The notes beneath the pieces were generated by a model. The model was not told where the DNA came from. It saw only the letters and a list, made by a program, of their open reading frames with translations, and did no database searches. A stretch of DNA of 64,000 nt from NCBI RefSeq assembly GCF_001424985.1, contig NZ_LMDA01000027.1, positions 65,894 to 129,893 on the forward strand, written 5' to 3'. Source of the DNA: Rhizobium sp. Root1212 (GTDB lineage: Bacteria > Pseudomonadota > Alphaproteobacteria > Rhizobiales > Rhizobiaceae). Shown piece after piece: positions 26,182-35,217 of this stretch (position 1 is its first letter; every line of letters begins with the position of its first letter). The position numbers and the translations under genes are program-made.

Positions 26182-26748
26182 ATGATTTTGAAACCAACGG
26201 AACTGGCCGATGTGAAAGAGATCGTTCCCGCCCGCTTCGGCGATCATCGCGGATATTTTTCCGAGGTTTTCAAAGACGGCTGGTTCCGGGAGAACGTCTG
26301 TCATGTCGGGTTCGTGCAGGACAACCAGTCGCTTTCCCGCGAGGTCGGCACGCTTCGCGGCCTGCATTTCCAGCTTGAGCCGTTTGCGCAGGGAAAGCTC
26401 GTCAGGGTGCTGAACGGGGCGATCTTCGATGTGGCGGTCGATATCCGCTCTGGATCGCCCGATTATGGTCGCTGGGTCGGCGTGACGCTAACGGCGGAGG
26501 AGGGAAACCAGTTGTGGATTCCTGCAGGCTTCGCCCATGGTTTCCTGACGCTGCAGCCCGATACGCTCATCCACTACAAGGTGACAGCTCCCTACAGTGC
26601 CGCCCATGATCGTGGTCTGCGCTGGAACGACCCATCCATCGGCATTGCATGGCCGGAGGTTTCGGCCGGCGTGATCCTGTCGGCGAAGGATGAGGTGCAG
26701 CCGTTCCTTGCGGACATGGAACCGGCGTTCCGCTTTACCGGAAAATAA
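26182..26748 (+). CDS. rmlC: RmlC, dTDP-4-dehydrorhamnose 3,5-epimerase (catalytic residues intact)
   Basis: A 188-residue cupin-fold epimerase that converts dTDP-4-keto-6-deoxyglucose to the 4-keto-rhamnose form. The catalytic block TLRGLHFQ is intact (Arg59, His62), as are Tyr138 in VTAPYS and the Asp in NDPSIGI. AGGA precedes the ATG. It stands alone, convergent with lhgO and far from the rmlACBD operon at 55.5-58.9 kb, whose own RmlC lacks the His. It may therefore supply the epimerase activity for that operon. Confidence 0.92.
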   Translation: MILKPTELADVKEIVPARFGDHRGYFSEVFKDGWFRENVCHVGFVQDNQSLSREVGTLRGLHFQLEPFAQGKLVRVLNGAIFDVAVDIRSGSPDYGRWVGVTLTAEEGNQLWIPAGFAHGFLTLQPDTLIHYKVTAPYSAAHDRGLRWNDPSIGIAWPEVSAGVILSAKDEVQPFLADMEPAFRFTGK

Positions 26749-26757
26749 CCGGGCCGG

Positions 26758-27945
26758 CTATTTCAGCAGCTTTGCGACGATCATGTCGGCAATCGGCAGC
26801 GATGAGGTCGCGGCCGGCGAGGGAGCATTGCAGACATGCAGCATGCGTTCCGTTTCGGCAAAGACGAAATCATGGATCAGCGTACCGTCGCTCTTAACCG
26901 CCTGTGCCCGTATGCCGGCCTCGGATTTCTGGAAATCATCCAGTTCCAAGCTCGGGCAGTATTTCCGGCATTGCTGCAGATAGTTCCGCTTCGAAAGCGA
27001 GCTGCGCAGTTCCGAGAGCGCGGAAGACCGGTTTGCAAAGACCGTTTTCCAGAAGCCGGGAAACGACGCGAAATCGCAGATATCCCGGAGATTGGCCGAA
27101 AACCGCGGATAACCCTCCCGTGCCAGACCGATGACTGCATTGGGGCCGACGGTAACGCCGCCATCGATCATCCGCGTCAGATGAATGCCGAGGAAAGGCA
27201 GGCCGGGATCGGGCACCGGATAGATGAGATGGCGCACGATGCCGTTCCGCTCCGGCCGCAGTCGGTAGTATTCGCCGCGAAACGGCACGATGCGATGATC
27301 GATCGCCATGCCGGCGAGCCGCGCGAGGCGGTCGGATTGCAGGCCGGCGCAGGCCACCAGTTTTCGGGCAGACCAGCTTCCTGCGGTGGAGGAGATGGTG
27401 ACGTCGTTTCCGCTCTCGCGGATGGCAGTTACCTGCGTCGAAAGGCGAATTTCACCACCAGCCTTGACCACTGTATCGGCCATCGCGCGGCAAATGGCCT
27501 TGTAGTCGACGATACCGGTCGAAGGCACGAGTAGCGCACCCAAGCCGCTGATGTTCGGCTCCCGCTCCCGCAGGGCCGCCGCATCGAGGCGCTCCACCGC
27601 AATGGCATTCACTTGCGCGCGGCTTTCGAGAGCCTCCATCCGCTGAAGCTCGATTGCATCGGTTGCCACCACCAGCTTGCCGCAGACATCGAGAGGGATG
27701 TCGTTCGCAGCGCAGAAATCCTTCATCGCCTGCGCGCCCTTGCGGCAAAGCTCCGCCTTCAGGCTGCCGGGCGCATAATAGATACCGGCATGCACAACGC
27801 CGCTGTTATGCCCGGTCTGGTGCGCGGCGAGGCGATCTTCCTTTTCCAGCAGGATAAGGCTGCAGCCCGGCTGCGCTTCCAGAAGCCGCATGGCCGTCGC
27901 CAGCCCGACAATGCCACCGCCGATAGTGCAATAATCGTAAATCAT
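26758..27945 (-). CDS. lhgO: L-2-hydroxyglutarate oxidase (FAD-dependent)
   Basis: A 395-residue FAD oxidoreductase. The N-terminal dinucleotide fold reads YDYCTIGGGIVGLATA, followed by the family blocks HQTGHNSGVVHAGIYY and YKAICRAM, and the C-terminal GIRAQAVKSDG stretch. LhgO oxidises L-2-hydroxyglutarate to 2-oxoglutarate, passing electrons to the membrane. It converges with rmlC, with only 9 bases between stops, and is not obviously linked to the polysaccharide genes. The ribosome site is weak. Confidence 0.9.
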   Translation of the reverse strand: MIYDYCTIGGGIVGLATAMRLLEAQPGCSLILLEKEDRLAAHQTGHNSGVVHAGIYYAPGSLKAELCRKGAQAMKDFCAANDIPLDVCGKLVVATDAIELQRMEALESRAQVNAIAVERLDAAALREREPNISGLGALLVPSTGIVDYKAICRAMADTVVKAGGEIRLSTQVTAIRESGNDVTISSTAGSWSARKLVACAGLQSDRLARLAGMAIDHRIVPFRGEYYRLRPERNGIVRHLIYPVPDPGLPFLGIHLTRMIDGGVTVGPNAVIGLAREGYPRFSANLRDICDFASFPGFWKTVFANRSSALSELRSSLSKRNYLQQCRKYCPSLELDDFQKSEAGIRAQAVKSDGTLIHDFVFAETERMLHVCNAPSPAATSSLPIADMIVAKLLK

Positions 27946-28234
27946 GCGGGCTTTCAGGTGCTTTCAAGGAGATCGGCGACGAGGATAAAGCGCTTTCCTA
28001 TCCGCGCAAGAACCGGCATGCCGGAAAAGCCATAGCCTTCCGGTATGGCCGCCGCTGCCCATCCGGGTACGACTGTTCCCTAATAGGCTTAAGGTATTGC
28101 CCTCGACAGCGGTAGGCCTAGCCGAAAACCGTATGCCTGGCGAAAACACGGCTTTTCATACCCCTATTTTGCAAATTCCGCACCGAAGCGATCATTGCTA
28201 GCTTTCGGCTTCTTCAAGCAGAGATCGAGCGACC

Positions 28235-29173
28235 ATGTCGGCAAACGCGCACCCGCTGCCATCCTTGTGGCAAAAAGCCCTGTATTGGACGGACAAGATG
28301 ATGTGGGGCTACCGGGCCGTCGGGATCGGCGCGGCGCTGAAGGGGTCCGCCCGGATGGCCTATCTCTATGCCCGCCGCCCGCAGCAGAGCGAATTGCACC
28401 TTCGCTCCGGCCAGATCCTTGAATTCAAGTTTCCCAGCCAGATCCCGCGCGCCCTTCTGATGTTCGGCGATTTTGTCGATCCCGAATTCGCCTTCCTGCG
28501 GCGAACCGTCCGGCCGGACTGGATCGTCGCGGATGTCGGTGCGGCGATCGGGCAGTTCACGCTCTTTGCCGCAACCCTGCCGGTCGCCTCCGTCGCTGCC
28601 TTCGAGCCCGGCGGAGCCAATGTCACGGCACTCTCGGCCAATACGCGGCGCAACGGCGTTTCCGACCGGGTGGAAATCTATAAAACCGCCTTGTCGAATT
28701 GTGAAACGGAAGCGCGTTTCGAAACGACCGATCGTGCCTGGGTCGGCGGCCTCAGCGAGACCGGCAGCGAGATCGTCCCGGTCAGGACGTTGTCGGCCGA
28801 ATTTCCACGCCTCGGTCTCGACCATGTCTCGGTGCTCAAGATCAATGTCGCAGGCTTCGAACCGAGCGTGATAGAAGGTGCGATGGATTACCTTGCACGA
28901 GGCAGGGCCGACATCCTCATTCTGCTGCTGGGGCTCGAATCCCTGCCGTGGTACGCAAAAGTGGCAAAGCTCGGCTACCGGTTCTTCTATTATCACCCCA
29001 AAGAAGCCGTGCTTTACGAACTGACCGCGTTCGATGCGGATTCCGTTTTGAACCACCGTCCCTGGCCGGCCCGCAATATCATCGCCATTCATCCTTCGGC
29101 GATCGATGACGTGCTGGCGCGCGGCATTTCCCTGCGCCGGTTAGCGCTCAATTCTGCGGCGATTCCGGTGTAA
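28235..29173 (+). CDS. FkbM-family methyltransferase
   Basis: A 312-residue protein whose middle carries the SAM-binding start WIVADVGAAIGQFTLFA, an acidic AFEPGGANV block and VLKINVAGFEPSVIEGA, the usual signature of FkbM-type methyltransferases (KIDVEGxE in most members; here KINVAGFE). Such enzymes O-methylate sugars or other small groups in surface polysaccharides. The gene ends inside the 3' end of the beta-helix gene on the other strand (26-base tail-to-tail overlap). The replacement of the usual Asp and Glu in the KIDVEG block by Asn and Ala is notable and may change activity. Confidence 0.82.
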   Translation: MSANAHPLPSLWQKALYWTDKMMWGYRAVGIGAALKGSARMAYLYARRPQQSELHLRSGQILEFKFPSQIPRALLMFGDFVDPEFAFLRRTVRPDWIVADVGAAIGQFTLFAATLPVASVAAFEPGGANVTALSANTRRNGVSDRVEIYKTALSNCETEARFETTDRAWVGGLSETGSEIVPVRTLSAEFPRLGLDHVSVLKINVAGFEPSVIEGAMDYLARGRADILILLLGLESLPWYAKVAKLGYRFFYYHPKEAVLYELTAFDADSVLNHRPWPARNIIAIHPSAIDDVLARGISLRRLALNSAAIPV

Positions 29174-29933
29174 CGGCATCGTCGAGCCCGGTGTTGCCGT
29201 CCATGTGCGGCTGGTGCCCATAGAGTGCGAAACTCCCCCAGACCCCGCCGCCGATGCGATTGTTGGTGATGCGGATCGAGCCGTCATCGACGGCGCCGCC
29301 GTTGAAGCGCCCGTCGAGATAGACGGTATACCCACCGCCGACGAGGCGATTGTTCTCGATCGTAATGTTGGAGAGGCCGCTGAAATAGTTGTTCAGCATG
29401 ACGGCCGACGTCTGGCCGCGTGTGTTGGTAATCACATTCCCGGCGATGTCGATATCGTATCCGCCATTGATCTCAATGCCGTCGTAATGGGCGTCGGCGC
29501 CGCCGCGAAAGGAATGGATGACGTTATCGCGAATGACGGACGGCCCGATGACGTTGATGCCGTTTTCGGCGTCGTGCAGATCGTTTCGCAGGAAACTGCC
29601 GAAGCCGTAGACGGCATTCACCGTGACGCCCGCGCCATCGACCTCGCTGTCTTCAAGGGTAAAGCCAAAGGCATGCTCCGAAAGCTGGAGGGCATGCCAG
29701 CGGGTGTTCGATATCAGCTTGATGTTCCTCAGCGTAACGTTGTTCGCCTCAACGACGATATTGCCATGCACCTCCAGATTGCTGACGACGGCATTGTTCT
29801 GGGTGACGGTGTAGGTCCCGTCATAGCGCGTCAGTCGCGCACCGGGAGGAACGCCGACATGGGAGGCGGAGATGCCGTCGCTGAACGGGACGAACAGCAG
29901 CAGGGCGACGAAGACGAGCTTGCGTGTCGGCAT
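29148..29933 (-). CDS. Secreted right-handed beta-helix protein, paralogue of the RTX protein
   Basis: A 261-residue protein with a signal peptide (MPTRKLVFVALLLFVPFSDGISA) and then a pectate-lyase-like beta-helix made of repeating N-x-I/V-x-x-N turns. Residues 38-261 line up without gaps with residues 168-391 of the RTX protein encoded at 31204-33342; by hand count about 146 of 210 positions are identical. It lacks the N-terminal extension and the RTX tail. A strong GGGAGAGG ribosome site precedes the ATG. It is likely a periplasmic or secreted polysaccharide-binding or -modifying protein (lyase or epimerase); no catalytic site can be assigned with certainty. Confidence 0.85.
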   Translation of the reverse strand: MPTRKLVFVALLLFVPFSDGISASHVGVPPGARLTRYDGTYTVTQNNAVVSNLEVHGNIVVEANNVTLRNIKLISNTRWHALQLSEHAFGFTLEDSEVDGAGVTVNAVYGFGSFLRNDLHDAENGINVIGPSVIRDNVIHSFRGGADAHYDGIEINGGYDIDIAGNVITNTRGQTSAVMLNNYFSGLSNITIENNRLVGGGYTVYLDGRFNGGAVDDGSIRITNNRIGGGVWGSFALYGHQPHMDGNTGLDDAVTPESPQN

Positions 29934-29970
29934 GCCACCTCTCCCTCACACCTTCAGGAAACGACCGGAA

Positions 29971-30903
29971 TTAGGACTGGGTTGCCGGAAGGCGCTGTAC
30001 CTTGAGCGTCGCGGCCCTCACAGCCTTTCGAACGAAGGATGCCGCCAGCGACAGGCTGTGCGCAGGATGATTCTTCAGCCCCGCCAGCAGGAATTTGACG
30101 GCCCGTTTCGGTTTGCCCGCCTTGTAAAACACGATGGCGAGATCGATCAGCATCTGCGACCGCTGGTTCTTCCGCTGTGCCAGAACCGCCTTGTTTTTGC
30201 GCAGGATACGCAGCAGCCCGATTGTCTGCCTGCGCGGATTGGACGAAATGCTGTCGGACGAGATGAAGCCGAGGACGACGGGCTCGATATCCTCGTAGAG
30301 CGTCGTGTGCTGGACGAGTCGGATCGCGAATTCCCAGTCTTCATTGGCGCGGGCGCAACCGTCGAACCACTGGTTTTCCGGCAGGCAATCCCGCCGGAAA
30401 AGAGCGTTTTGTACGCTGATCCGATTTTCCTTCAGGAGATGGCCGATCTGGTCCTCGTTGAGGCGTACCGGAGTTTCCGGCGGCGGCGCGCAGGCGACCC
30501 GTCCCGGACCGTATTTGAAATTGGCATCGCGGCCGTAAACGATCTTGGCGCCGGTAATGGCGCCGACATGCCGAGGCATGCCCGACAGCAGGTTGACCTG
30601 CTTCATCAGTTTTCCGGGCAACCAGAGATCGTCGCTGTCCTGGAAGGCGATGAACTGTCCTCGAGCTTCGGAAAGACCGGTGTTGCGCGCTGCGGCAGCG
30701 CCCCCGTTCACCGGCCGGCGGATGTAGCGGATACGCGGGTCGTCGATGCCCTTCACCAGGCTTTCCACATCCTCCTGCGAAGCGTCATCGACAACGATCA
30801 GCTCGAAATTCGTATAGGATTGGGAAAGGACGCTGGCGATCGCCGCCGGCAGTGTGCGGGTGCGATTGTAGGTCGGCAGGATGACCGAGACCTCGACGCT
30901 CAT
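29971..30903 (-). CDS. Family 2 glycosyltransferase
   Basis: A 310-residue GT-A enzyme beginning MSVEVSVILPTYNRTRTLP, with VVDDASQED, GGAAAARNTGLSEARG and the Asp-x-Asp-type FQDSDDLW. The C-terminal third (LIDLAIVFYKAGKPKRAVKF) is helical. It probably adds one sugar of the second polysaccharide. It is transcribed toward the beta-helix gene, 37 bases away, and could share its transcript. Confidence 0.9.
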   Translation of the reverse strand: MSVEVSVILPTYNRTRTLPAAIASVLSQSYTNFELIVVDDASQEDVESLVKGIDDPRIRYIRRPVNGGAAAARNTGLSEARGQFIAFQDSDDLWLPGKLMKQVNLLSGMPRHVGAITGAKIVYGRDANFKYGPGRVACAPPPETPVRLNEDQIGHLLKENRISVQNALFRRDCLPENQWFDGCARANEDWEFAIRLVQHTTLYEDIEPVVLGFISSDSISSNPRRQTIGLLRILRKNKAVLAQRKNQRSQMLIDLAIVFYKAGKPKRAVKFLLAGLKNHPAHSLSLAASFVRKAVRAATLKVQRLPATQS

Positions 30904-31156
30904 CGCGGTTTCCGTCCAAAAGATGCGGCGAGGGATAGAGCCATCATAACCTTGCCCGAGGTCTGGTCGTGGCGAGCGCGGTCTTGCGCGAACCGTTCAA
31001 CATCATCGCATCAGCGATGTCCGGTTCGAATTATGCAGATGGCGAAGATGATGGAAAGTCAGGCCAAAGCGGGCTGCGTACCATCCTTTAGGGGAGGCGA
31101 GGGGCGCTTGGGGGTAGGCCCGCGTGCGATGAAAGCACGGATAGGGTGTGGCCCTG

Positions 31157-31192
31157 AAAGAAAAAGCCATGGGCGGCAATGCCGCCCATGGC
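31157..31192 (-). terminator. Rho-independent terminator of the RTX beta-helix gene
   Basis: A perfect 12-base-pair stem (GCCATGGGCGGC with GCCGCCCATGGC, three-base loop, 31166-31192) is followed on the minus strand by TTTTTCTTT. It begins 12 bases after the RTX gene stop. Confidence 0.85.
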
Positions 31193-31203
31193 CGATGTCA
31201 TTG

Positions 31204-33342
31204 TCAGACGAGCAGGAAGTCGCTTGCCGACAGGTTGTAGCCGTTGTCGAAAGTCGCAACGAGGACCTTCGCCGCCGAGCCGTTGCCGTCGCTATCGTAG
31301 TAGAGGGCGTGCGCCTTCGTGTCGTAGATAAAGCGATCGTTGCTATCCAGAGCGGCAGTGCCGAGACGGAAAGCGCTGGCGGCGAGGTTGCCGGTCGGGC
31401 CGGAATCCACGTCGAAGACAACGAGGTCGGAGGACGAGAAGTCGGTGATGTGATCCGCACCGGCCGTTTTGACCTGGCTCTGGCGGAAGACGAACTTGTC
31501 GAGCCCCGTACCGCCATGTAGTTTGTCGGAACCAGCTTGACCTTCGAGTGTGTCATTGCCGGCACCCCCGATGAGGTAGTCGTTGCCGCTGCCGCCCTTG
31601 AGGCTGTTGGTGCTGGCGTTACCGGTGATGGTATTGGCGGCAGAATTGCCCGTACCATTGATGCTCGAGGTACCGGTCAGGGTTAGGTTCTCAACATTGG
31701 CCGCCAGCGTGTGGCTGACCGAAGCCTTGACCGTATCCGTGCCAGCATTGCTGCCTTCGGTGACGACGTCGCCGGCATTGTCGACGATGTAGGTGTCGTT
31801 ACCCGCGCCGCCAGCCAGCTTGTCCGCACCTGCGCCGCCGTCAAGGACGTTGGCTGCTGCGTTGCCGGTCAGCGTGTCGTTGTAGCTGGAACCGGTCAGG
31901 TTCTCGATGCTGATGAACTTGTCGCCCGCAGCGTGGCCGCCGGAGGCTACACCCGTCTGCAGGTTGACGTTCACGCCCCCCGAACCGGCATAGCTTGCCG
32001 TATCCGTGCCGTCACCGCCGTCGAGCGTATCGCCACCGGCACCGCCCTTCAGCAGATCGTTACCGGCCAGGCCCTTGTAGGTCTCGTTTCCGGCATTCGT
32101 CTTGCCGCTGAGCGGCAGCGTGTCGTTGCCGGACGTCCCCGTGTAAACGGTGCCCGTCGCCGGAGGCGTCGGTGTTGTCGGGGTGGTCGGTGGCGCCGTA
32201 TCGAGATCGGTATTGCCGGAGATGACCGGCTTGTTTTCGTAGATCGCGAAATCGCCGTAGTGGCCGCCGCCGATCTGGTTGTTGGTGATCTTGATCGAGC
32301 TGTCATCGACAGAGCCACCGCTGAAGCGGTCGTCGAGATAGACGGTGTAGCCGCCGCCGACCAGGCGGTTGCCATCGACGGTGATGTTGGACAGACCGCC
32401 GAAATAGTTGTCGAGCATGACGGCCGACGTCTGGTCGTTATCGTTGACGATCGTGTTGTGCAGAATCTGGATATCGTGGCCGCCATTGACCTCGATACCG
32501 TCATAGTGCGCCTCGGCGCTGCGGCGCATGTCGTGGATGTAGTTATCCTTGATCAGCGAAGGGCCGATGACATTGATGCCGTTTTCGACATCATGCAGGT
32601 TGTTGCGCAGGAAGGTGCCGAAGCCGTAGATGGCGTTGACAGTACCGCCGGCACCGTCGATTTCGCTATCCTGCAGTGTGAAGCCGGTCGCGTCGTCCAT
32701 GACGCGCAGGGCATGCCACGGCGTGTCGGAGACCAGCTTGACGTTCTTGAGGGTGACGTTCTTCGCTTCGATAACGATGTCGCCATGCACTTCAAGATTG
32801 CTGATGACCGCATTGTCCTGGGTAACGTGATAGGAACCCGTGAACTTGGTCATTGCCGTGCCGCTGGCAATGCCGGTGTTGCTGGCATCGGGAAAGCCCG
32901 AAGCTGCGGATGCAGCCGCTGTCGCGGTCTGGCTGGTGGTGGTGGCGGTCGCCGCAAGCGTCGCCGGGGCAGCCGATGCTGCGGCCTTGGCCACGGAGGT
33001 TTCGGTAACGGCTGCCTGTTTGGTTTCGACCGGTGTCGACGTGGTGGCGGAGGCCACCTTTACCGGGGTAGCATCGTCGAGCGACGAAGCGGTCTCTACA
33101 TCGTGATTGTGCTTGCGAACGCTGTCGTCCGAAAAGTGCTTTTTCGGCCAGTTGCTGAACGTGTCGCGGATTTCGCCATTGATAAGATTGCCGAAATCGC
33201 GAAGGTCGAAGCCGTGCCGTGCACCGCCGCTATTGCTCGCTACATCAGTGCTTGAATCGATGAAGGAGTTGATCTCGCCACGAAGGGATGATGTGTCCGC
33301 CGAAAGATCGGAGGTCGATACATCGCGAAATATACTTCTCAT
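31204..33342 (-). CDS. Large RTX-tailed beta-helix protein, type I secretion substrate
   Basis: A 712-residue protein without a Sec signal. Residues 1-90 form a polar N-terminal region, 95-165 an Ala/Thr/Ser-rich linker, and 168-380 a right-handed beta-helix almost collinear with the small protein at 29148-29933. Residues 381-397 are a Thr/Pro linker (TAPPTTPTTPTPPAT). From about 403 to 618 come calcium-binding RTX nonapeptides (GGAGNDTY, GGSGNDYL, GGAGNDTL, GGTGLDKF). The C-terminus (GYNLSASDFLLV) looks like a type I secretion signal. The start at 33342 has an AAAGGTGAC ribosome site. The exporter at 61.5-64 kb is a plausible partner. Likely role: an extracellular polysaccharide lyase, epimerase or adhesin; inferred. 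Confidence 0.9.
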   Translation of the reverse strand: MRSIFRDVSTSDLSADTSSLRGEINSFIDSSTDVASNSGGARHGFDLRDFGNLINGEIRDTFSNWPKKHFSDDSVRKHNHDVETASSLDDATPVKVASATTSTPVETKQAAVTETSVAKAAASAAPATLAATATTTSQTATAAASAASGFPDASNTGIASGTAMTKFTGSYHVTQDNAVISNLEVHGDIVIEAKNVTLKNVKLVSDTPWHALRVMDDATGFTLQDSEIDGAGGTVNAIYGFGTFLRNNLHDVENGINVIGPSLIKDNYIHDMRRSAEAHYDGIEVNGGHDIQILHNTIVNDNDQTSAVMLDNYFGGLSNITVDGNRLVGGGYTVYLDDRFSGGSVDDSSIKITNNQIGGGHYGDFAIYENKPVISGNTDLDTAPPTTPTTPTPPATGTVYTGTSGNDTLPLSGKTNAGNETYKGLAGNDLLKGGAGGDTLDGGDGTDTASYAGSGGVNVNLQTGVASGGHAAGDKFISIENLTGSSYNDTLTGNAAANVLDGGAGADKLAGGAGNDTYIVDNAGDVVTEGSNAGTDTVKASVSHTLAANVENLTLTGTSSINGTGNSAANTITGNASTNSLKGGSGNDYLIGGAGNDTLEGQAGSDKLHGGTGLDKFVFRQSQVKTAGADHITDFSSSDLVVFDVDSGPTGNLAASAFRLGTAALDSNDRFIYDTKAHALYYDSDGNGSAAKVLVATFDNGYNLSASDFLLV

Positions 33343-33993
33343 TGTCTTGTCACCTTTCTCCCAACGGCCGTCATCGGTTTGCATGAATAATCGATATGAC
33401 GGGGTGGGTACTGCTTTGTAGGTAGGTCAGCGCTGATGCCGGGGTTGGTAATCCAGCTTTTTTTGAAAGGCAACGCTGCGAAATAGTACGAACGGCGTGT
33501 AAAAAGTGCCTTAATGCAGCCACATTGAATTTTCGCCACAATGTAATTCTGAAAGACTTACCGAATTTTATTGCTGCCATATTTTGGAAACATTCGCCCG
33601 AAATAAGGTTGAGGAAAATTATTTCAGCAACCAATGGTTAACAGAGCCGACTGAATTCCTTTTTAAAAATCCGTCAGCGTGCCGGTCCCCAAGGGCGAGA
33701 AGGAAAAAAGGCGGATTCTTTTGGAAGAAATTTTTTTGACGGAGAAATTTTCAACCAAGGGCTGCCGAAACGTACCGCGCAATCGGCGTCGGCACCGTTA
33801 GCGAGTCGCGGTGCGATACTGATTCTGGGATGGGAGGTGATACCTTTGGATGTGCGAGGCGCCTGGATCGTACCCTGACGCCAACCATCGGTGACATTGT
33901 CGCTGGGCGGACACGCACGATACTGCTTTACCAGACCATCGTTGAAAGAGCCTCTTTCAACGCCCGCGAAGGCGAAAGCAGGGGGATGAGTGC
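33343..33993. promoter_or_regulatory. AT-rich divergent control region of the RTX gene and a glycosyltransferase
   Basis: About 650 bases with no credible gene. The first half next to the RTX gene is clearly AT-richer than coding DNA around it and should hold both promoters. I see no strong dyad or terminator. Confidence 0.5.
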
Positions 33994-35217
33994 GTGGCCA
34001 AAATTCTGCTTGTCGCGCCGACATGCAACGGGGAAGACGTGGGCGAGGCATGGGTCGCCTCGCAATGGGCGCGCAAGCTCTCCGAACGTCACGACGTGAC
34101 CCTGCTCACCTATTCCAAACGCGGCGCCAAGCCAGCCAGCGAGCAATTGACCGGATTGCGGATCATCGAATGGCAGGAGCCGCCACTGCTCGGCCGCGCG
34201 GAACGCCTGAACAGCTTGATGAAGCCGGCCTATGTGCCTTTCTATATACGGGCGCGCCGATGGCTCATTGCGGCATTGAAGAGCGGTGAGCGGTTCGACA
34301 TCGTTCACCAGCCGGTGCCGGTCGCCATGCGCTACCCGTCGCCGGCGGCGAAGCTGGGACTGCCGCTTGTCATCGGCCCGGTCGGTGGAGGGCTATCGAC
34401 GCCCGACGGCTTTGCCGCGGACGAAACGTCAAATCCATGGTTCATGAAGCTCCGCCATCTCGACCGAATGCGCCTGCGTTGGGACCCGCTGCTGCGGTCG
34501 AGCTTCGAAAGCGCCGATTGCGTGCTCGGCATCGCCAATTATGTCCACGACCAGCTTTCCGACATTCCGCTGCACCGCTTCGAGGTGATGAGCGAAACCG
34601 GGCTCGACGCCATACCCGCGCCGTTCGACCGGTCGGCGCGGTCGAATTCGGTGAAGCTGCTTTATGTCGGCCGTCTCGTCCGAACCAAGGGCGCGCGTGA
34701 CATCATCCGCGCCATGAGCTTTCTCCGCGACCTGGATGTCGAACTCGATATCGTCGGAGAGGGGCCGGAGCGGAGCGAATGCGAGCGGCTGATTGCCGAG
34801 CAAGACCTGGCGTCGCGCGTGCGCCTGCATGGATGGCAGCGTAAGGAAGACGTGCCGGACTTCTATCGGCGCGCCGATATCTTCGTGTTCCCGAGCTACC
34901 GGGAGCCGGGCGGCAATGTGGCGCTGGAGGCCATGTCCTTTTCCCTGCCGCTGATTGTCGTGGATCGCGGCGGGCCGGGAAGCGCTGTGTCCAGCGAGTG
35001 CGCGATCAAGCTCGACGTCACGACGCCGGATGCCCTTGCCACCGATGTCGCCGCGGCGATCCGAAAGCTGACGGTCGATCAGGCGCTGCGCAACCGGATG
35101 GGAGCAGCCGCCTATGCCCATGTGGAACGCACCGCGCTCTGGTCGGCCAAGCTCGACCGCATGGATGCGATCTATGCCGATCTCATCAATGCCTCTCAGC
35201 GCGCCGGCGCTGTCTGA
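33994..35217 (+). CDS. Family 4 glycosyltransferase
   Basis: A 407-residue GT-B enzyme. The N-domain starts MAKILLVAPTCNGEDVGE (GTG start, GGGGGAT ribosome site). The C-domain has VKLLYVGRLVRTKGA, the IVGEGPERSECERL strand, and the donor-binding FVFPSYREPGGNVALEAMSF (E-x7-E motif). It should add a sugar of the second polysaccharide in the cytoplasm. It overlaps the next gene on the opposite strand by 22 bases at the 3' end. Confidence 0.92.
   Translation: MAKILLVAPTCNGEDVGEAWVASQWARKLSERHDVTLLTYSKRGAKPASEQLTGLRIIEWQEPPLLGRAERLNSLMKPAYVPFYIRARRWLIAALKSGERFDIVHQPVPVAMRYPSPAAKLGLPLVIGPVGGGLSTPDGFAADETSNPWFMKLRHLDRMRLRWDPLLRSSFESADCVLGIANYVHDQLSDIPLHRFEVMSETGLDAIPAPFDRSARSNSVKLLYVGRLVRTKGARDIIRAMSFLRDLDVELDIVGEGPERSECERLIAEQDLASRVRLHGWQRKEDVPDFYRRADIFVFPSYREPGGNVALEAMSFSLPLIVVDRGGPGSAVSSECAIKLDVTTPDALATDVAAAIRKLTVDQALRNRMGAAAYAHVERTALWSAKLDRMDAIYADLINASQRAGAV

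Noticed and set aside
31711-33255. A 514-codon open frame on the plus strand opposite the RTX gene
   Set aside because: It consists of Val/Ala/Asp-rich repeats that simply mirror the RTX and beta-helix repeats.
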